A stretch of DNA of 64,000 nucleotides from Bacteroidaceae bacterium (GCA_024401225.1 JAKSLM010000001.1:93251-157250), one strand, 5' to 3'. Shown: positions 16,534 through 25,814, numbered from the stretch's first letter. Made by a program: numbers and translations. The notes: a model not told the origin generated them from the sequence alone.

Positions 16534-18093
16534 TTACTTCTTTGCAGGAGTCTTCTTTGCAGGAGCCTTCTTTGCTGGTTCTTCCTTTGGTGCAGCGGCT
16601 TTCTTTGCAGATGCCTTAGCAGCCTTTGGAGCAGCTGGTTTCTCTGCCTTTGGAGCAGCCTTCTTTGCAGGAGCTTTCTTAGCAGGTTCTGCCTTTGGTG
16701 CAGCAGCCTTCTTTGCTGGTGCCTTCTTTGCAGCCTTTGGAGCAGCAGGCTTTTCTTCCTTTACCGATACAGCCTTTACCTCAGCAGGAGCCTCAGTTGG
16801 GTTGTACTTCTCAAGTGCAGCCTGAAGACGTGCAATCTCCTTGTCCTTAGCAGCGAGTTCCTCATCCTGGTTGTGGATAGTAGTGAGGAGGCTTTCAAGC
16901 TCTTCGTTCTCAATGTCACCATAGAGAGTGTTGACACGATTGATGAAGTCGCCAAGGATGTTCATATAGTTAGTGAATGCATCGTATGGGCCATCGTAGA
17001 TACCACGGTTCATGCCTACTGAGTTCTGCTTTGTAGTCATGAAGCGGAAGTTGTTGGATGCCTGGAGATAATCCCAGTCCTGCTTCAAGCGGCGGTCGTT
17101 AGAGATGCGTACGCGATCAGCAACGCTGTAGAGCTTGCTGAATGCTTCCTGCTGCATCTGGTTACCAAGCCAGCAGCTTGTGTCGCGCTCCTCATCCACC
17201 CATGAGATGTTGTAAGGAACATCGAGGCTACCTACTGATGGCTCTGACTCACAGAGTTCAGATGGAGTAGCGAAGCTGATGCCCTTTGCCTTTGCCAATG
17301 CTGGGAGAGCCTTGAGGAACTCAAGGATGTTGGATGAGAGTGGTTGGAAGATACCAAGCGCACAAAGCTCCATGAAGATGTTGATGACCTTCTCCTCTTC
17401 TGGAAGCTGAGCAATCCAGTCGATGTATGTCTCTGCGAAGAGTGGGTACTCACTCCACTCTGTGTTGCTGAAGCGAAGAGAGAGGTCGTCCGAAAGCTTG
17501 TAGTCGCGGAGGAGGAGCTTGAGGTTTGGATTGAGCGCATTGTTGTAGACGAAGTGTGGAGACTTCCATCCGAGCACATGCTTTGCACCTTCAGTGAGCA
17601 TACCCTTGAAGCCCATCTCTGCAACCTTGGCACCAATGTCGTCAGAATAGATGAGTGAAGAGTTGCGGAACACCTTAGGAGTCTGGCCGAAGAGTTCCTT
17701 GATCTTAGCAGAAAGGCGCTTGCACTCGTCCTCGAACGAATCCTCATTGCCGATAGATGCAAGACCGTGGCTGTAAGGTTCGCAGAGGAATTCAACTGCA
17801 CCAGTATTGTTGAGTTCGACGAGAAGATCAACAACCTGTGGAGCATGGAACTCAAGCTGCTCAAGTCCTACACCCGAGAGCGAAAGTGCAACCTTGAAGT
17901 AGCCAGGGTTTTCCTTTGCCATCTGGATGAGTGTCTGAAGTGCAGGTACATAGCTGCGCTCTGCAATGTCTGAGATGCTACGCTCATTCTCATAGTCATC
18001 GTAGTAGTAGTGGTCGCGACCGATATCGAAGAAACGGTAGCGCTTGAGATGTATAATCTGGTGTATCTCGAAATAAAGACAAATCTTTTTCAT
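16534..18093 (-). CDS. GH57 family alpha-glucan enzyme with histone-H1-like tail
   Basis: Residues 1-400 form a GH57 catalytic domain, starting KKICLYFEIHQ and with substrate-pocket motifs typical of alpha-amylase / 4-alpha-glucanotransferase-like members (GVGLEQLE, EFLCEPYSHGL, FRNSSLIYSDDI). A short coiled coil near 405-435 follows. The last roughly 80 residues (about 441-519) are Lys/Ala/Pro-rich AKKAPAKKAAAPK repeats like histone H1 tails. It is the third gene of the alpha-glucan operon, 15 bases after the GT4 gene. The tail stays in frame to the stop and is strongly cationic. Confidence 0.9.
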   Translation of the reverse strand: MKKICLYFEIHQIIHLKRYRFFDIGRDHYYYDDYENERSISDIAERSYVPALQTLIQMAKENPGYFKVALSLSGVGLEQLEFHAPQVVDLLVELNNTGAVEFLCEPYSHGLASIGNEDSFEDECKRLSAKIKELFGQTPKVFRNSSLIYSDDIGAKVAEMGFKGMLTEGAKHVLGWKSPHFVYNNALNPNLKLLLRDYKLSDDLSLRFSNTEWSEYPLFAETYIDWIAQLPEEEKVINIFMELCALGIFQPLSSNILEFLKALPALAKAKGISFATPSELCESEPSVGSLDVPYNISWVDEERDTSCWLGNQMQQEAFSKLYSVADRVRISNDRRLKQDWDYLQASNNFRFMTTKQNSVGMNRGIYDGPYDAFTNYMNILGDFINRVNTLYGDIENEELESLLTTIHNQDEELAAKDKEIARLQAALEKYNPTEAPAEVKAVSVKEEKPAAPKAAKKAPAKKAAAPKAEPAKKAPAKKAAPKAEKPAAPKAAKASAKKAAAPKEEPAKKAPAKKTPAKK

Positions 18094-18108
18094 GATAAAA
18101 AATGTTTT

Positions 18109-19386
18109 TTAGTGAATGAATCCTCCGTTATATATGCACTCGTCATAAAGCTTACGGATGCGATGGCCAACCTTTACCCATGTGATCTCGGCAACCTCCT
18201 TGAGACCTTCGTCGCGCAAGTAGTTGTAGAGACCTTCGTTGGTACAGAGTGAATAGATGGCATCGGCCATAGCCTGGATGTCCCAGTAGTCGACCTTGAT
18301 GACTTTGTCAAGAATCTCACCGCAACCTGACTGCTTAGAGATGATAGAAGGCGTACCGCATTGCATAGCCTCGAGAGGTGCAATACCGAATGGCTCGGAT
18401 ACGGATGGCATTACGAACACATCACTATCCTTATAGCACTCGTACACCTGCTTGCCACGCTGGAATCCAGGGAAGTGGCAACGGTCAGCAATACCCTTGG
18501 CAGCTGCGAGTTCGACCATCTCCTCATACTTATCGCCCGAACCGGCAAAACAGAAGCGGATGTTCTTAGTACGCTTGCATACAAGGTCAGCAGCCTCGAT
18601 GAAGTACTCTGGGCCCTTCTGCATTGTGATACGGCCAAGGAAGGTAACGACCTTCTCCTTGCCATGATTCTTGCGAGGGATATCGAGATACTCCTGTGAG
18701 AGTGGATAAACGGCATTGTGCATTGCGAAGCACTTGCGTGGATCCTGATGATACTCCTTGATGACTGTCTGGCGAGTAAGCTCAGACACACACATGATGC
18801 AGTCTGCATGGTCCATACCGTTCTTCTCGATCGAGTAAACTGTAGGATTGACCTTACCACGCGAACGGTCGAAGTCGGTAGCGTGAACGTGGATGCAGAG
18901 TGGCTTGCCACTTACCATCTTGGCATGTACACCTGCTGGGTATGTGAGCCAGTCGTGAGCGTGGATGATGTCAAACTCTTCTGAACGTGCCAACACTCCG
19001 GCAATGATGGAGAAGTTGTTGATCTCATCATGAAGATTCTGAGGATAACCTCCTGCAAACTCCATACATCCCATGTGGTTGACATGCATATACGAGAAGT
19101 CTGCATAGATATTATCACGCCAGTGATAGTAATCTTCAGGAGTCATGTAGCTTGGGATGTTGTTCTTTACGTATTCGTAATCGTGGTCACGATACACTAC
19201 TGGCACCTGGTTCATACCGATGATGCGCAGGAACTTCTCTTCTTCGCCACATGGCTTTGGGAGGCAGAACGTAATTTCAGCGTCAGGCTGTCCTTCTGTC
19301 ATACCTTTAGTAATACCGTATGAAGCAACAGCAAGACCACCATAGATCTTAGGTGGGAACTCCCAACCGAACATTAAAACTTTCAT
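18109..19386 (-). CDS. GT4 glycosyltransferase, glycogen-synthase-like
   Basis: A 425-aa GT-B glycosyltransferase. The N-terminus MFGWEFPPKIYGGLAVAS matches the glycogen/starch synthase-like opening with its glycine-rich donor loop. The C-terminal domain has FLGRITMQKGPEYFIEAA and the nucleotide-sugar motif SEPFGIAPLEAMQCG. It lies between the debranching enzyme and GH57 genes with gaps of 20 and 15 bases, so it probably builds or extends storage alpha-glucan. It could also be another nucleotide-sugar glucosyltransferase; context favours glycogen. Confidence 0.88.
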   Translation of the reverse strand: MKVLMFGWEFPPKIYGGLAVASYGITKGMTEGQPDAEITFCLPKPCGEEEKFLRIIGMNQVPVVYRDHDYEYVKNNIPSYMTPEDYYHWRDNIYADFSYMHVNHMGCMEFAGGYPQNLHDEINNFSIIAGVLARSEEFDIIHAHDWLTYPAGVHAKMVSGKPLCIHVHATDFDRSRGKVNPTVYSIEKNGMDHADCIMCVSELTRQTVIKEYHQDPRKCFAMHNAVYPLSQEYLDIPRKNHGKEKVVTFLGRITMQKGPEYFIEAADLVCKRTKNIRFCFAGSGDKYEEMVELAAAKGIADRCHFPGFQRGKQVYECYKDSDVFVMPSVSEPFGIAPLEAMQCGTPSIISKQSGCGEILDKVIKVDYWDIQAMADAIYSLCTNEGLYNYLRDEGLKEVAEITWVKVGHRIRKLYDECIYNGGFIH

Positions 19387-19406
19387 ATTGTATTCTTTCC
19401 TCCTTA

Positions 19407-21350
19407 TTAATAATTATAGAATTTTTCAAGTACTTTATTGACACGAAGCACAGCTGCCACATTCATAGCGAACGAGAGTGCTCCACGTCCATGGAATGGC
19501 GGATTGCCATCGAAGAGCTCAGGAAGAGTTCCGATGCAATGATAGTTCATCTCCTCCTCAAGGCCTACGAAGTGACGATCAACCCACGAGAGTGCGCTGC
19601 GCTTGTAGACACGGAGGCAAGTCTCGAGATAGAAGCCCGAGAGCCATGGCCATACTGTACCCTGATGGTAAGCTGCATCGCGCTGTGCCTGACCTCCCTC
19701 ATAGATTGGGTTGTAGCCACCACTCTTTGGAGAGAGCGAACGGATACCCTTAGGAGTAAGGAGTTCCTTGGTACAGATGTCGAAGATGCGCTTACGCTCT
19801 GGAGTAGAGAGCGGACTGTATTCGAGCGACGATGCGATGAGCATGTTAGGACGTACGCTCCATGAGATATAACCACCATCGACATAGTCGAGAAGGTAGC
19901 CATGATGATTGACGAATACCTGCTTGAACGATGGACCTGTGATGTCAGCAAGCTGTGTGAACTCAACAGCATCGCTTGCACGACCTACGGCAGTAAGAAG
20001 CTCAGCATTGAACATGAGAGCATTGTACCAGAGTGCATTGATCTCAACAATGTAGCCCGAACGAGGAACCACAGGACGTCCATTGACCTCACTGTTCATC
20101 CAAGTTACTGCATGCTCATGACCATCGGTAGAGAGGAGACCATTGTCGTTGAGGAAGAGGTTGCTATGACCACCAGCCTTGATGTAACGAACGATCTTGT
20201 CGACCAAGTCGCCGTACTTCTTTGCTGCAGCCTCAACGCTTACGAGACTTGCGTACTGCTGGATACACCATACAGCCCAAAGAAGTACGTCAGGCTTCTC
20301 CATCTCATAGATCTTGATGGAAGTAGTTCCTTTGTCGATGAACTCACGGATAGCCTTCTCGGCAGTAACCATAGCGCGCTCGTAGTACTCAACCTCGTCG
20401 ATAGCAAGGGTGAGGCCAGGAAGCGATACGAACATGTCGCGTGCACGGCACTTGAACCAAGGGTAGCCGGCGATGATGTAGTTCTCGCCATCCTTCTCGT
20501 AATGGAACTGATGAGCAGCATTGACGAGACATGACTGGAAGTCGGTACGAGGCACGTGAACATTGTATTCGTAATCGAAGATGGAAGCCAACTCCTCAGA
20601 CTTGAGTTCGTTGACACCAGCAGCAAACACTACACTCTCGCCCTTCTCGATGCTGAGTTCGAAGTAACCAGGAACATAGAGGTCCTCGCTATAGTCATAG
20701 CCAAGTTCCTGCTCCTTCTGGTACTCAATGCCACGGTACCAGTTTGGTTCGAAGACAAATTCAGTCTTCTTGCTGCACTGCATGATAAGTTCAGGGTAGC
20801 CAGGATACATGCGGGTCTTAATACCGTTGTCGACCTCATGATATTCGCGCGAAGCGATAGAGTTTTCATGAGTACACTCCCCTACACTACGGAATGCAAG
20901 GAATGGACGCAAACGGAGTGTTGTAGCCGAGTGAGCATCGACAAGCGTATAGCGAATGAGGATGCGATTCTCGAAATGCTGGAACACTTTCTCCTTCTTG
21001 AGGATGACACCACCTACACGGTACAATGTGGTTGGAAGCTTGTCCCACGAGAACTCACGAACGTACTTGTGTCCATTAGGGCTATACACGTTGCCCTGAT
21101 ACTTATGGAGACCAAGATTGAACTGAGCGCCATGCTGAATGACAGTCTCGTCGAGCGATGAGAGCAAGACATGATTACTGTCATCCAGTTCTGGAACTGG
21201 AACGACCAACAAACCGTGGTATTTACGCGTATTGCAATCTACGATGGACGAGCATGAATACGCTCCTGACTTATTGGTGCGAAGGATCTCCTTTGGCAGA
21301 GACTCCTGCAAGTTTGTAGTCAGAGTTTTATCAAAACGTAAATAACTCAT
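19407..21350 (-). CDS. Glycogen debranching enzyme (GH133)
   Basis: An amylo-alpha-1,6-glucosidase-type enzyme of 647 aa. The N-terminal all-beta GDE_N domain (about 1-230, with NTRKYHGLLVVP) is followed by an (alpha/alpha)6 barrel with GYPWFKCRARDMF, NSEVNGRPVVPRSGY and the C-terminal GTVWPWLSGFYLE. It removes alpha-1,6 branches from glycogen. It is the first gene of the three-gene alpha-glucan operon. A promoter could not be assigned in the AT-rich sequence upstream. Confidence 0.92.
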   Translation of the reverse strand: MSYLRFDKTLTTNLQESLPKEILRTNKSGAYSCSSIVDCNTRKYHGLLVVPVPELDDSNHVLLSSLDETVIQHGAQFNLGLHKYQGNVYSPNGHKYVREFSWDKLPTTLYRVGGVILKKEKVFQHFENRILIRYTLVDAHSATTLRLRPFLAFRSVGECTHENSIASREYHEVDNGIKTRMYPGYPELIMQCSKKTEFVFEPNWYRGIEYQKEQELGYDYSEDLYVPGYFELSIEKGESVVFAAGVNELKSEELASIFDYEYNVHVPRTDFQSCLVNAAHQFHYEKDGENYIIAGYPWFKCRARDMFVSLPGLTLAIDEVEYYERAMVTAEKAIREFIDKGTTSIKIYEMEKPDVLLWAVWCIQQYASLVSVEAAAKKYGDLVDKIVRYIKAGGHSNLFLNDNGLLSTDGHEHAVTWMNSEVNGRPVVPRSGYIVEINALWYNALMFNAELLTAVGRASDAVEFTQLADITGPSFKQVFVNHHGYLLDYVDGGYISWSVRPNMLIASSLEYSPLSTPERKRIFDICTKELLTPKGIRSLSPKSGGYNPIYEGGQAQRDAAYHQGTVWPWLSGFYLETCLRVYKRSALSWVDRHFVGLEEEMNYHCIGTLPELFDGNPPFHGRGALSFAMNVAAVLRVNKVLEKFYNY

Positions 21351-21598
21351 AGTTGTATTTTAAGGTTTATATTATTTTTGATGATTTTAATTATATTCTA
21401 AGGTTTGACATGAAGGATGGCTTCAAAAACAAGGTACCAAAGCACAAAGTGTCGGCACACCCTACTTAATCACTCACAAAATTACATACTTTTTTTATAA
21501 CTGCAAACAAATTATTAAATAATTTATAGTTTTTTGTATCATATTCTTGTTTGAAAGGTCAAAAACATGTTTTACAACATAATTTTCGAGAGTTTTTC
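21351..21598. other. AT-rich intergenic region between divergent GH133 and crp-type genes
   Basis: No gene, tRNA or strong hairpin was seen. The region must hold the minus-strand promoter of the glycogen operon, but no TAnnTTTG match was found. A weak, A/T-only inverted repeat (AAATTATTAAATAATTTAT, about 21509-21527) is the only symmetry noticed and could be a regulator site. Confidence 0.4.
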
Positions 21599-21629
21599 TT
21601 GCTTATGTTTGCAATTCTGCTTACCTTTG
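21599..21629 (+). promoter_or_regulatory. Promoter of the Crp/Fnr gene
   Basis: TTG (21599-21601), a 20-base spacer, then TACCTTTG (21622-21629). The leader to the ATG at 21701 is about 65 bases. Confidence 0.6.
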
Positions 21630-21700
21630 CAACGAATTACTACCAGAGCAATAAGTAAACAATTACTACACATTCATTACGCGATTTTTATTAAGGTAAA

Positions 21701-22405
21701 ATGACAAGGAAAGAATCCACTTTGCTTCACGAAATGCTGATGGACCTGAACTCCATAGCTAGTCTTCTCACGGAAGATCAGCTTGAGGAGCTCAAGGACA
21801 ATGTGTTCATCGAGCGATTCAAGAAGAACGACATCATATACCGTGATGGCGAAGTGCCTCAGTACCTCCATTGTCTGATGACTGGAAAAGTCAAGATATA
21901 CAAAGACGGCGTGGGCGGAAGGTCGCAGATACTTCGCGTAATAAAGCCTGTGGAATACTTTGGTTACAGAGCGTACTTTGCAAATGAGAACTTCGTAACT
22001 GGTGCGGCAGCATTCGAGAACTGCGTGATATGCATGATACCGCTGGAGCTTATTGAAAAATGGATGAACGAGAACGTGAAGATTGCCATCTACTTTGTCA
22101 ATCATTTGGCAAAGGAACTGGGCATCTCCGACAGCCGAATAGTAAGTCTCACACAGAAGCACATTCGCGGCCGACTGGCAGAGGCGCTGCTCTTCCTCGT
22201 ACATAATTACGGATTTGAGGAAGACGGCATCACCATCGACATGAATATTGCTCGCGAGGACCTTGCAAACCTTTCAAACATGACTACTTCAAATGCCATT
22301 CGCACTCTATCGGCATTTGCTCAAGAAAACATCATCGAGATCGACGGCAAGAAGATCAGTATATTGGACATCAATACACTTTCAAAGATCAGCCAGATAG
22401 GATGA
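21701..22405 (+). CDS. Crp/Fnr family transcriptional regulator
   Basis: A 234-aa regulator with an N-terminal cyclic-nucleotide-binding-like beta barrel (residues 20-130) and a C-terminal winged helix-turn-helix with REDLANLSNMTTSNAIRTL. The usual Arg of cAMP-binding Crp phosphate cassettes is not evident, and there is no Fnr-type N-terminal cysteine cluster, so the effector is unknown. Divergence from the glycogen operon suggests, but does not show, a regulatory link. Confidence 0.9.
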   Translation: MTRKESTLLHEMLMDLNSIASLLTEDQLEELKDNVFIERFKKNDIIYRDGEVPQYLHCLMTGKVKIYKDGVGGRSQILRVIKPVEYFGYRAYFANENFVTGAAAFENCVICMIPLELIEKWMNENVKIAIYFVNHLAKELGISDSRIVSLTQKHIRGRLAEALLFLVHNYGFEEDGITIDMNIAREDLANLSNMTTSNAIRTLSAFAQENIIEIDGKKISILDINTLSKISQIG

Positions 22406-22411
22406 TGCAAG

Positions 22412-22445
22412 GAGTAAGTTATAAGTTATAGATTATAAGTTATGG
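22412..22445. repeat. Seven-base tandem repeat after the Crp/Fnr gene
   Basis: Four degenerate copies of a heptamer (AAGTTAT, AAGTTAT, AGATTAT, AAGTTAT) lie between the convergent regulator and lipid-kinase genes. Confidence 0.6.
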
Positions 22446-22472
22446 GGTGTGATACATCAACACCAATACCCT

Positions 22473-23408
22473 TTACTCATAGTTTACAATAAAGTTGATG
22501 AATTCCCTTCGAATGGTTACCTTGATAGGGGTGATAGTGTTATGTTCGGGAAGTTCACAGCTATCCAGAGTCACCAATGCCTTTCCTGTTTCCTCAATCT
22601 TTACCACCTGAGCGCGGTAAGGATGTACATTCCTATAATTAAGGAAACGGCCCTTGCCAAGAAGCCAAAAGCCCTCGAACAGTTGCCACCACAATGGACG
22701 CGTAATAGCAGAAATGTCAATCATTCCGTTGTAAGGCACACCATTAGGAGTCTGACCATAGCCCAAGCAGTTACTTATACATACCGACATGTACTGGCGA
22801 TCCACCGATTCTGTATCAATCTGCATCTTCAGGTCAAACGACTTACGTTCAAAAATCTGGCGCAGAGCAATAGGAATCATCGACAAGCGCTTGCTGCCAA
22901 TGATGCGATGAGCATCGTTGCTTATCTTCACAAGACGAGCACCGTAGCCAATGTTTATGCAATTAAGGAAATAGCGCTTCTTCTCTTCGCCTGCATCGCA
23001 ATAGGTGCATTCGCCCACATCAACCTTTCTCGTACGGCGTTGTATGAGGCAATCGACCGCCTTGCGATAATCATCGACCGACAATCCCCAGAAACGTGCA
23101 AAGTCGTTCCCAACCCCATCTGGTACCACACCAAGAGCAAAGTCGGATGGCAACTGGTCATGTTTCTGCATGATAGCATTGATGGCCTGATTGAGCGCAC
23201 CATCATTGCCGACAATGATGATGGTATGATAACCATTGTCGCACAGCATATTCACCAATCGTTCGACTGATGATGCATTTTCGCTCTGCACGAAATCATA
23301 CTGTACGCCCTTCTGGTCTATATATTTGCGTATGGTGTTCCAACGCTTATTACCAAAGGTGACAGACGGAGCATTATATATCACTCCCCAGCGACTTTCC
23401 TCAACCAT
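22473..23408 (-). CDS. Diacylglycerol/lipid kinase family protein
   Basis: A 311-aa protein of the DAGK_cat/YegS fold. The usual nucleotide-binding GGDGT motif reads GNDGA (in IIIVGNDGALNQ). PDGVGNDFARFWG, the second signature, is intact. The C-terminal beta-rich domain and NCINIGYGARLVK support the family. The start at 23408 (MVEESRW) is chosen; the longer frame upstream lies inside miaA coding sequence. It overlaps miaA by 28 bases. Substrate unknown: diacylglycerol, another lipid, or a sphingoid base are possible in this phylum. Confidence 0.85.
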   Translation of the reverse strand: MVEESRWGVIYNAPSVTFGNKRWNTIRKYIDQKGVQYDFVQSENASSVERLVNMLCDNGYHTIIIVGNDGALNQAINAIMQKHDQLPSDFALGVVPDGVGNDFARFWGLSVDDYRKAVDCLIQRRTRKVDVGECTYCDAGEEKKRYFLNCINIGYGARLVKISNDAHRIIGSKRLSMIPIALRQIFERKSFDLKMQIDTESVDRQYMSVCISNCLGYGQTPNGVPYNGMIDISAITRPLWWQLFEGFWLLGKGRFLNYRNVHPYRAQVVKIEETGKALVTLDSCELPEHNTITPIKVTIRREFINFIVNYE

Positions 23409-24136
23409 AATTCTCTGACTATTTTTATACGTTCTTCGATAGGCGTCTCGATGTCGAGCCATGTGATAGGAATGCCACGGCGCTCTTCCATGCCACGGAA
23501 CCATGTCATCTGACGCTTGGCAAACTGATGGATAGCTATCTCAAGCAGATTGACCATCTCCTCATACTGCAGTTCACCAATAATATATAAGGTTACATAC
23601 TTGTATTCCAATCCGTATCGCAACAAACGCTCCACAGGAACGCCGTTGTCAATCAGCCCACGTATCTCATCAACCATTCCTTCGTCCAAGCGGGCACGCA
23701 AACGACTCGAGATTTTGGCACGTCGCAGTTCACGGTCTATCTTCAATCCGATATTCAAGCTATCAAAAGGCGGAAGCGTACGTCCATCAAACTCATATCC
23801 CTTTATCACGCTTTCGATATAGAGGCCCGTTCCACCACACAATATAGGAGTCTTGCCACGAGCCACGACATCATCGTAGGCTGTACAGAAGTCACGCTGA
23901 AACTCATAGACATTATACCTCTCGCCAGCATCAGCAATATCGATTAGATGGTAAGGCACATGCTTGCCATCTATATCATAGTCGCACAGATCCTTACCCG
24001 TACCTATATCCATGCCACGATACACCTGGCGACTATCGGCACTCATGATCTCGCCATCGAGTGCTAATGCCAGATGAGCAGCAAATGTAGTCTTGCCGCA
24101 TGCTGTAGGGCCAAGTATGGTCAGTAGTTTATTCAT
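23381..24136 (-). CDS. miaA: Short MiaA-like isopentenyltransferase
   Basis: MiaA adds a dimethylallyl group to A37 of tRNAs reading UNN codons. The P-loop GPTACGKTT, the SADSRQVYRGMDIGTGK substrate motif and VARGKTPILCGGTGLYIESV are clear, and the C-terminal AKRQMTWFRG is present. The protein is only 251 aa. After VIKGYEF it jumps almost directly to the final helices (LRARLDEGMVDEIRGL), skipping about 60-70 residues that in E. coli MiaA include IHPNDPQR and RALE and belong to the tRNA-contacting insertion. It overlaps the lipid-kinase gene. It could be a divergent paralogue with another substrate. Confidence 0.85.
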   Translation of the reverse strand: MNKLLTILGPTACGKTTFAAHLALALDGEIMSADSRQVYRGMDIGTGKDLCDYDIDGKHVPYHLIDIADAGERYNVYEFQRDFCTAYDDVVARGKTPILCGGTGLYIESVIKGYEFDGRTLPPFDSLNIGLKIDRELRRAKISSRLRARLDEGMVDEIRGLIDNGVPVERLLRYGLEYKYVTLYIIGELQYEEMVNLLEIAIHQFAKRQMTWFRGMEERRGIPITWLDIETPIEERIKIVRELWLRKVAGE

Positions 24137-24176
24137 CTATCGCGGTGGGGATACGTTTATTAATTTTTTAGTTTAC

Positions 24177-25559
24177 TTAGTGCGTCATCCAGAACACAAG
24201 AAGGCCTGCTGCCCATGCAACGACTACTCGCCATGTGTAGTGCTTGATGTACCAAGAGAATTTCAGACCTTCAACCTGAAGAACTGCCTGCCCTGCAAGC
24301 GTGCCGATGAAGAGCAGCGAACCGCCCATAGCACAGCAGTATGAGAGCATCTGCCAGTACACACCATTCTGTACAAAGTTGGATGTTGAGCCTTGGATAG
24401 TATCGACCGAGAACAGGTTCATACCTGTCATGATGATTGGCACATTATCAATCACGCTGCTTACCAATCCTGTTGCAATACCATAGATGTAGATGTTGCC
24501 TACGTATTCCTCCATGATCTCAGCAACATAATCCAACGCGCCACACTCATTCAAGGCACCAACGCCAAGCGAGATACCAATGAAGTAAAGGATGATGCGC
24601 ATACCAATAAACTCTGTGTTGCGGAAGTAGTTGCGCTGCACGAACATGGCAATAAGGTTGCGCTTGATGTTACAGATACCTTCAAATACCCATATCAAGG
24701 CCAATACACAAAGGGCTCCAAGGAAAGGAGGAAGCTTCGTGTAGTACGAGAAGGAAGGAATGCTCCACAAACCTACGATTCCAATGATAAGCATTACCAC
24801 CTTCTGCCATGCCTTAAGTGTTGAGTCGTCACCATCGTATTTGTCAAGGAACGACACAACCTCAACCTTGCCCTTCAGCAATGTGCTCGCAAGGATGTTG
24901 AACACACAGAGACTGGTAAGCACGGCAGGAGCCAAGCCAAGAGTAAAGTCGGTAGGAGTCACAGCTCCCCTAACCCAAAGCATAAGGCTTGTCATGTCGC
25001 CAATCACGGTAAAGCAACCGCCAAGGCTTGCACTTATCATTATCACGCAGGCGTAAATAACCTTCTGATAATAAGAGCGAACGATAAGGCGAAGTAAAGC
25101 AAGCATCAAGACCACCGTGGTAAGGTTGTCCACATTGAATGAGATAATGAACGTCAGCGCCGACAGCAACCATAGGAACCTACGGCTGTTGCGCATACGA
25201 AGCCAACGTACAAGGGAGTCAAACACGCCATTGTTGTTCATCACCTCAAGGATAGTGTTTGTAGCGATGAGGAAAAGAATAACCGAACATGCTTCGGAAA
25301 TGTAGCCGTTGAGGATGTGGTTTGCAACGAAGTCCTTGACGGTATCGGTAGTGGACGCTACCCCTCCGAGATACCGCATGTACTCATCGTAGTGCACCAG
25401 ATTGATGTACGATCCGGCACGAAGCATGTACACGACCCATACTATCACACCGGTGAACATCGCCACAGCGGCACGATTGATATGATTTACCTGTTCTGTA
25501 CTCATCAGCGCAAAACCGACAAACAGAATGGCAACGATAACCAATGTTACTATCAGCAT
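24177..25559 (-). CDS. nhaD: NhaD-type sodium/proton antiporter
   Basis: A 460-aa membrane protein with about 12 helices of the ion-transporter (ArsB/NhaD) superfamily. NVDNLTTVVLMLAL and the mirrored VSSVIDNVPIIM carry the paired Asp-Asn of the inverted-repeat NhaD core. The start at 25559 (MLIVTLVIVA) is chosen because the open frame upstream runs through the tRNA-Gly gene. It follows that tRNA by 23 bases and is probably processed from the same transcript. Confidence 0.88.
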   Translation of the reverse strand: MLIVTLVIVAILFVGFALMSTEQVNHINRAAVAMFTGVIVWVVYMLRAGSYINLVHYDEYMRYLGGVASTTDTVKDFVANHILNGYISEACSVILFLIATNTILEVMNNNGVFDSLVRWLRMRNSRRFLWLLSALTFIISFNVDNLTTVVLMLALLRLIVRSYYQKVIYACVIMISASLGGCFTVIGDMTSLMLWVRGAVTPTDFTLGLAPAVLTSLCVFNILASTLLKGKVEVVSFLDKYDGDDSTLKAWQKVVMLIIGIVGLWSIPSFSYYTKLPPFLGALCVLALIWVFEGICNIKRNLIAMFVQRNYFRNTEFIGMRIILYFIGISLGVGALNECGALDYVAEIMEEYVGNIYIYGIATGLVSSVIDNVPIIMTGMNLFSVDTIQGSTSNFVQNGVYWQMLSYCCAMGGSLLFIGTLAGQAVLQVEGLKFSWYIKHYTWRVVVAWAAGLLVFWMTH

Positions 25560-25582
25560 ATATTTAAATAGGAGTTTAACTG

Positions 25583-25655
25583 AGCGATAGACGGGACTCG
25601 AACCCGCGACCCCAAGCGTGGGAGGCTTGTGCTCTACCAACTGAGCTACTATCGC
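25583..25655 (-). tRNA. tRNA-Gly (anticodon CCC)
   Basis: A complete cloverleaf read on the minus strand: acceptor GCGATAG/CTATCGC, D arm GCTC-AGTTGGTA-GAGC, anticodon stem CAAGC/GCTTG with loop CTCCCAC giving anticodon CCC, T arm GCGGG-TTCGAGT-CCCGT, discriminator T. The CCA end is not encoded. It decodes GGG. Confidence 0.95.
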
Positions 25656-25710
25656 ATAATGGTTTCAACAGAGGGACGGAGGAATGCATGCCACAGCCCA
25701 CAATTTTTTG

Positions 25711-25718
25711 CAAAATTA
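25711..25718 (-). promoter_or_regulatory. -7 box of tRNA-Gly / nhaD
   Basis: Minus-strand TAATTTTG about 55 bases before the mature tRNA 5' end. No clear -33 element. Confidence 0.45.
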
Positions 25719-25814
25719 TAAATAATATATGAACTGAGAAAATAATAATGAAACTTTTTATCCTACATGTAACAAGTTTTTAGGTTTTTATTTTCAATTA
25801 TCAGTTTTATTCTC

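Noticed and set aside
23381-24136. miaA pseudogene
   Set aside because: The missing segment is lost in frame, and the remaining motifs, overlap with the next gene and codon use look normal.
25560-25640. N-terminal extension of the NhaD-type antiporter
   Set aside because: The extra residues are a translation of the tRNA-Gly gene; the hydrophobic start at 25559 is normal.
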